The notes beneath the pieces were generated by a model. That model saw only the letters and a list, made by a program, of their open reading frames with translations. It was not told where the DNA came from and made no database searches. Positions 61,532-64,000 of a stretch of DNA of 64,000 nucleotides are shown here, piece by piece; positions within the stretch are counted from its first letter, which is position 1; each line of letters opens with the position of its first letter. Source of the stretch: CALGDE01 sp964655355 (GTDB lineage: Bacteria > Cyanobacteriota > Cyanobacteriia > CACIAM-69d); the NCBI GenBank assembly GCA_964655355.1, contig CAZZMD010000006.1:1-64000 (forward strand). Reading direction: 5' to 3'. The position numbers were made by a program, and so were the translations under genes.

Positions 61532-63406
61532 TTAGGACGCGCGGCGCTGTTGGATATGCTCCAGGGTGCCTTGGGGAATGGCGGCGATAAGTTGTTTAGT
61601 GTAGTCCGTGGCGGGATTACGATAAATTTCTTCGGCGGGGCCCAATTCTTCCAAGCGCCCCTGGTTCATCACCGCAATGCGATCGCTCATAAATTCCACC
61701 ACGCCCAAATCGTGAGAAATAAAGATGTAGGTGAGCCCAAAATCCTGCTGAAGATTTTTCAGTAAGTTCAGCACCTGGGCTTGGACGGACACATCCAGGG
61801 CGGACACCGACTCATCGCAGATGATAAAGCGCGGGTTCAGGGCGAGGGCGCGGGCGATGCAAATACGCTGGCGTTGACCGCCGGAAAATTCATGGGGATA
61901 GCGGTTCATCCAATCGGGGTTAAGGTCCACCCGCTTCAGCAGGTCGGCGGCGCGATCGTATCGTTCCTTTGGGGTGCCCTCTTTATGGATCACCATCGGC
62001 TCCATAATGGCGGCCCCCACCGATAGGCGCGGATTCAGGGCACTGGCGGGATCCTGGAAAATGATTTGGATATCTCGCCGCAGGGCCCGGAGCGATCGCC
62101 CCTTGAGGTCAAAAATATTCTGCCCATCAAACAGCACCTGCCCCGCCGCCGGTTTGATGAGATTTAACAACGTCCGCGCCAGGGTGCTCTTGCCACAGCC
62201 GGACTCGCCCACCAATCCCAGCGTCTCGCCGGGATACACCTCGAAGGACACATCCTGGACTGCCGTAGTGTAGCGGCGCACCAGACCAAATCCGCCCTTG
62301 ATCGGGAACATGACCCGCAGCTTTTTCACGGTCACCAACGGCTGTTTCTGTTGCAGGGCCACCAATCGAGTTTTCGCTTCCCCCGTCGGAACGGTTTCAA
62401 ATTCCTCTAAAATCTCCGACGGCGGTACCGGGCGATCGCCCTCCGCTGCCCGCTGGGTGAAGTCCGCCACCGTGGGCAAATACCGCAACCGCTGATCGGG
62501 ACTGGGGCGGCAGGCCAGCAGCCCTTGGGTGTAAGGATGCTTCGGCGCAGAAAAAATCTGCTCCACGGTCCCCATCTCCACCACCTTGCCCTGACGCATC
62601 ACGGCGATCGCATCGGCAATTTCCGCAATCACCCCCAGGTCGTGGCTAATAAATAAAATCGCCATCCCCCGGCGATCGCGCAGATCCCCCAACAACTTCA
62701 AAATCGACGCCTGCACCGTCACATCCAACGCCGTCGTCGGCTCATCCGCAATCAACACCGAGGGATCCCCCGCCAAGGCCATGGCGATCGTAATCCGCTG
62801 GAGCTGCCCCCCGGAAAACTCGTGGGGATACTTGTTCAACACACTCTTTTTGCGCTGGGCAATGCGATCGCGCAGATCCAACCCCGGCAATTCCCGCTTC
62901 GCCTCCGCCTGCACCTGCACCGCCAAGGTTTCATCATCCGGCAATACCCGCACCTCCTGGAGCAGGGCGATCGCCTGGTCTTCCGCCTGCTTTTTGGTCA
63001 CCGGCTGATGGAGCTGAATCGCCTCCACCAATTGGAAACCACAGGTATACACCGGATTCAGGGCACTCATGGGCTCCTGAAAAATCATCGCGATTTGCCC
63101 GCCCCGAATCGTTCGCAGGCGATCGCCCGTCAGGGTCAATAAATCAATGGGCGCAGCATCAGTACCAAACCCATCCCGAAACCAAATCTGCCCCCCCAAC
63201 ACCGCCGCCGGCGGCATCGGCAGCAGTCCCAAGATCGACGCCGCCGTCACCGACTTCCCCGATCCCGACTCCCCCACCAACCCCAAGGTTTGTCCCGGGA
63301 AAAGCTTTAACGACACCCCATCCACCGCCGTCATCAACCCCGAATCCTGCCGAAATCCCAAGGACAGATCGCAGATATCCAAAACCGGAGAAGGGGAATC
63401 AGGCAT
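61532..63406 (-). CDS. Fused dipeptide/oligopeptide-type ABC ATPase (DppD-DppF)
   Basis: A 624-residue protein with two complete ABC ATPase domains in one chain, the DppD and DppF types joined. The first has Walker A GESGSGKSV near 45-53, LSGGQ-like FSGGQLQRITIA and VLIADEPTTALD; the second has GESGCGKST, FSGGQRQRICIARAL and FIICDESVSALD. Each half carries the C-terminal CxxPS-type element (first half: CRPSPDQRLRYLP). The ATG at 63406 is chosen; the residues upstream look unrelated. It would power a peptide or nickel permease that is not in this window. It is convergent with dtd. Confidence 0.9.
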   Translation of the reverse strand: MPDSPSPVLDICDLSLGFRQDSGLMTAVDGVSLKLFPGQTLGLVGESGSGKSVTAASILGLLPMPPAAVLGGQIWFRDGFGTDAAPIDLLTLTGDRLRTIRGGQIAMIFQEPMSALNPVYTCGFQLVEAIQLHQPVTKKQAEDQAIALLQEVRVLPDDETLAVQVQAEAKRELPGLDLRDRIAQRKKSVLNKYPHEFSGGQLQRITIAMALAGDPSVLIADEPTTALDVTVQASILKLLGDLRDRRGMAILFISHDLGVIAEIADAIAVMRQGKVVEMGTVEQIFSAPKHPYTQGLLACRPSPDQRLRYLPTVADFTQRAAEGDRPVPPSEILEEFETVPTGEAKTRLVALQQKQPLVTVKKLRVMFPIKGGFGLVRRYTTAVQDVSFEVYPGETLGLVGESGCGKSTLARTLLNLIKPAAGQVLFDGQNIFDLKGRSLRALRRDIQIIFQDPASALNPRLSVGAAIMEPMVIHKEGTPKERYDRAADLLKRVDLNPDWMNRYPHEFSGGQRQRICIARALALNPRFIICDESVSALDVSVQAQVLNLLKNLQQDFGLTYIFISHDLGVVEFMSDRIAVMNQGRLEELGPAEEIYRNPATDYTKQLIAAIPQGTLEHIQQRRAS

Positions 63407-63546
63407 GGTCTCGAGAACTAGGGGATGAAAACAGCATGGATCACGCGGAACAGGAGCCAAGGCTCAACAACTCCAGCGCTGGCTACTAGGGTAATCCGAG
63501 ATGCGCCCCCCGTGTGTAGCCCACCCCTCCTTATCGTCCGAATCCC

Positions 63547-64000
63547 CTAGGGCAAGATATCCATATTGGGCTGGACCTTCGCCCGCACCAACATTGCCGT
63601 CACATTGTCATGGCCATTGTGCTGATTCGCCAGTTCGATTAACTGGTTCACCCCCTGGTCCAAATTCGCCCGCGAACTCAACAACGGCGCTAAATGGGTT
63701 TGCCAGTGGTCCTCCACCAAATCGTTATCGCTCAACCCATCGGAACACATCAGCAACAGCGTGTCCTCATCAAACTCCAAGAAGCGAATATCCGGCTCAA
63801 TAAACTCACTATCTCGGGGACCCAATGCCTGGGTGAGCTGATAGGCATCCGGTCGACTGTAAGCCGCCACGGGATCAATACCCCGCTGAATTTCCCGCTG
63901 TCCCACCTCATGGTCCACCGTCACCTGCTCCAGCCCCCGCCGCCGACTCAGGCGATAAAGCCGACTATCCCCCACATGGGCCACCGCCACCTTAGAATCC
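63547..64000 (-). CDS. PP2C-type serine/threonine phosphatase, C-terminal part (cut by window edge)
   Basis: The frame runs off the right edge, so only the final 150 residues are present. Motifs of the PPM/PP2C catalytic core are seen: AVAHVGDSRLYR with the metal-binding Asp, VTVDHEVG, LTQALG, LLLMCSDGLSD (metal-binding Asp-Gly) and HNGHDNVTAMLV with the terminal metal-binding Asp. It ends with the normal short tail. The N-terminal part, including the first Asp, is outside the window. It probably reverses Ser/Thr phosphorylation in signalling. Confidence 0.9.
   Translation of the reverse strand, partial: DSKVAVAHVGDSRLYRLSRRRGLEQVTVDHEVGQREIQRGIDPVAAYSRPDAYQLTQALGPRDSEFIEPDIRFLEFDEDTLLLMCSDGLSDNDLVEDHWQTHLAPLLSSRANLDQGVNQLIELANQHNGHDNVTAMLVRAKVQPNMDILP

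Overview
The window comes from a cyanobacterium. The evidence is the very frequent palindrome GCGATCGC (HIP1-like) inside and between genes, and a gene set typical of the phylum: glucosylglycerol-phosphate synthase, DesA desaturase, CofH, SphR/SphS, Tic22, DUF1997, DUF1823 and two CYP110-like P450s. A pair of genes resembling fraC and fraD suggests a filamentous species, and ggpS suggests at least moderate salt tolerance. No tRNA, rRNA, CRISPR array, transposase or prophage was recognised. The sequence looks like a chromosomal core region with short operons rather than a mobile island. Both ends cut genes: leuA on the left and a PP2C phosphatase on the right.

Layout. 1-4.3 kb: end of leuA, then on the minus strand an ABC exporter with an unusual C-terminal extension (ComFB-like plus HisKA-like) followed by a family 2 glycosyltransferase. 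5-6.6 kb: ggpS with a palindrome inside its putative promoter. 6.7-12.3 kb: glcD and a DUF1997 gene, an NmrA/SDR gene, a UPF0104-type membrane protein and cofH. 12.4-17 kb: a PBP2-like protein with degenerate catalytic motifs, then a tight fraC-fraD-voltage-gated channel cluster. 17-19.2 kb: dxr and two small membrane proteins. 19.5-24.1 kb: sphR-sphS, phoU and an orphan cysA-type ATPase. 24.2-32.2 kb: DUF1823, MIF-like, DUF4149, desA, thrC, a GNAT gene, uvrB and a K+ channel. 32.3-37.3 kb: an RND efflux adaptor and pump. 37.6-42 kb: phosphoketolase, histidine phosphatase and acetate kinase, a probable operon converting sugar phosphates to acetate and ATP. 42.1-48 kb: a GxRPV-repeat protein with an elaborate leader, a zinc-ribbon membrane protein, a PilB-like protein without ATPase domain, and a tandem Tic22 pair. 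48-51 kb: two tandem P450s. 51-64 kb: gatB, a candidate small RNA, argJ, mreBCD, queA, a hypothetical gene, yraN, a lumenal pentapeptide protein, dtd, a fused DppD-DppF-type ATPase and the PP2C fragment.

The strongest candidates for something undescribed are: (1) the ABC transporter/ComFB/HisKA-like fusion encoded with a glycosyltransferase, which could tie glycan export to a cyclic dinucleotide signal; (2) the cluster of a catalytically degenerate PBP2, FraC/FraD-like septal proteins and a voltage-gated cation channel, which could link septum architecture to membrane potential; and (3) the short protein with five regularly spaced GxRP[VI] repeats, preceded by a nested hairpin and an upstream reading frame that overlaps its start codon. 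Family assignments were made by reading the translated sequences from memory of the families; no database search was run.
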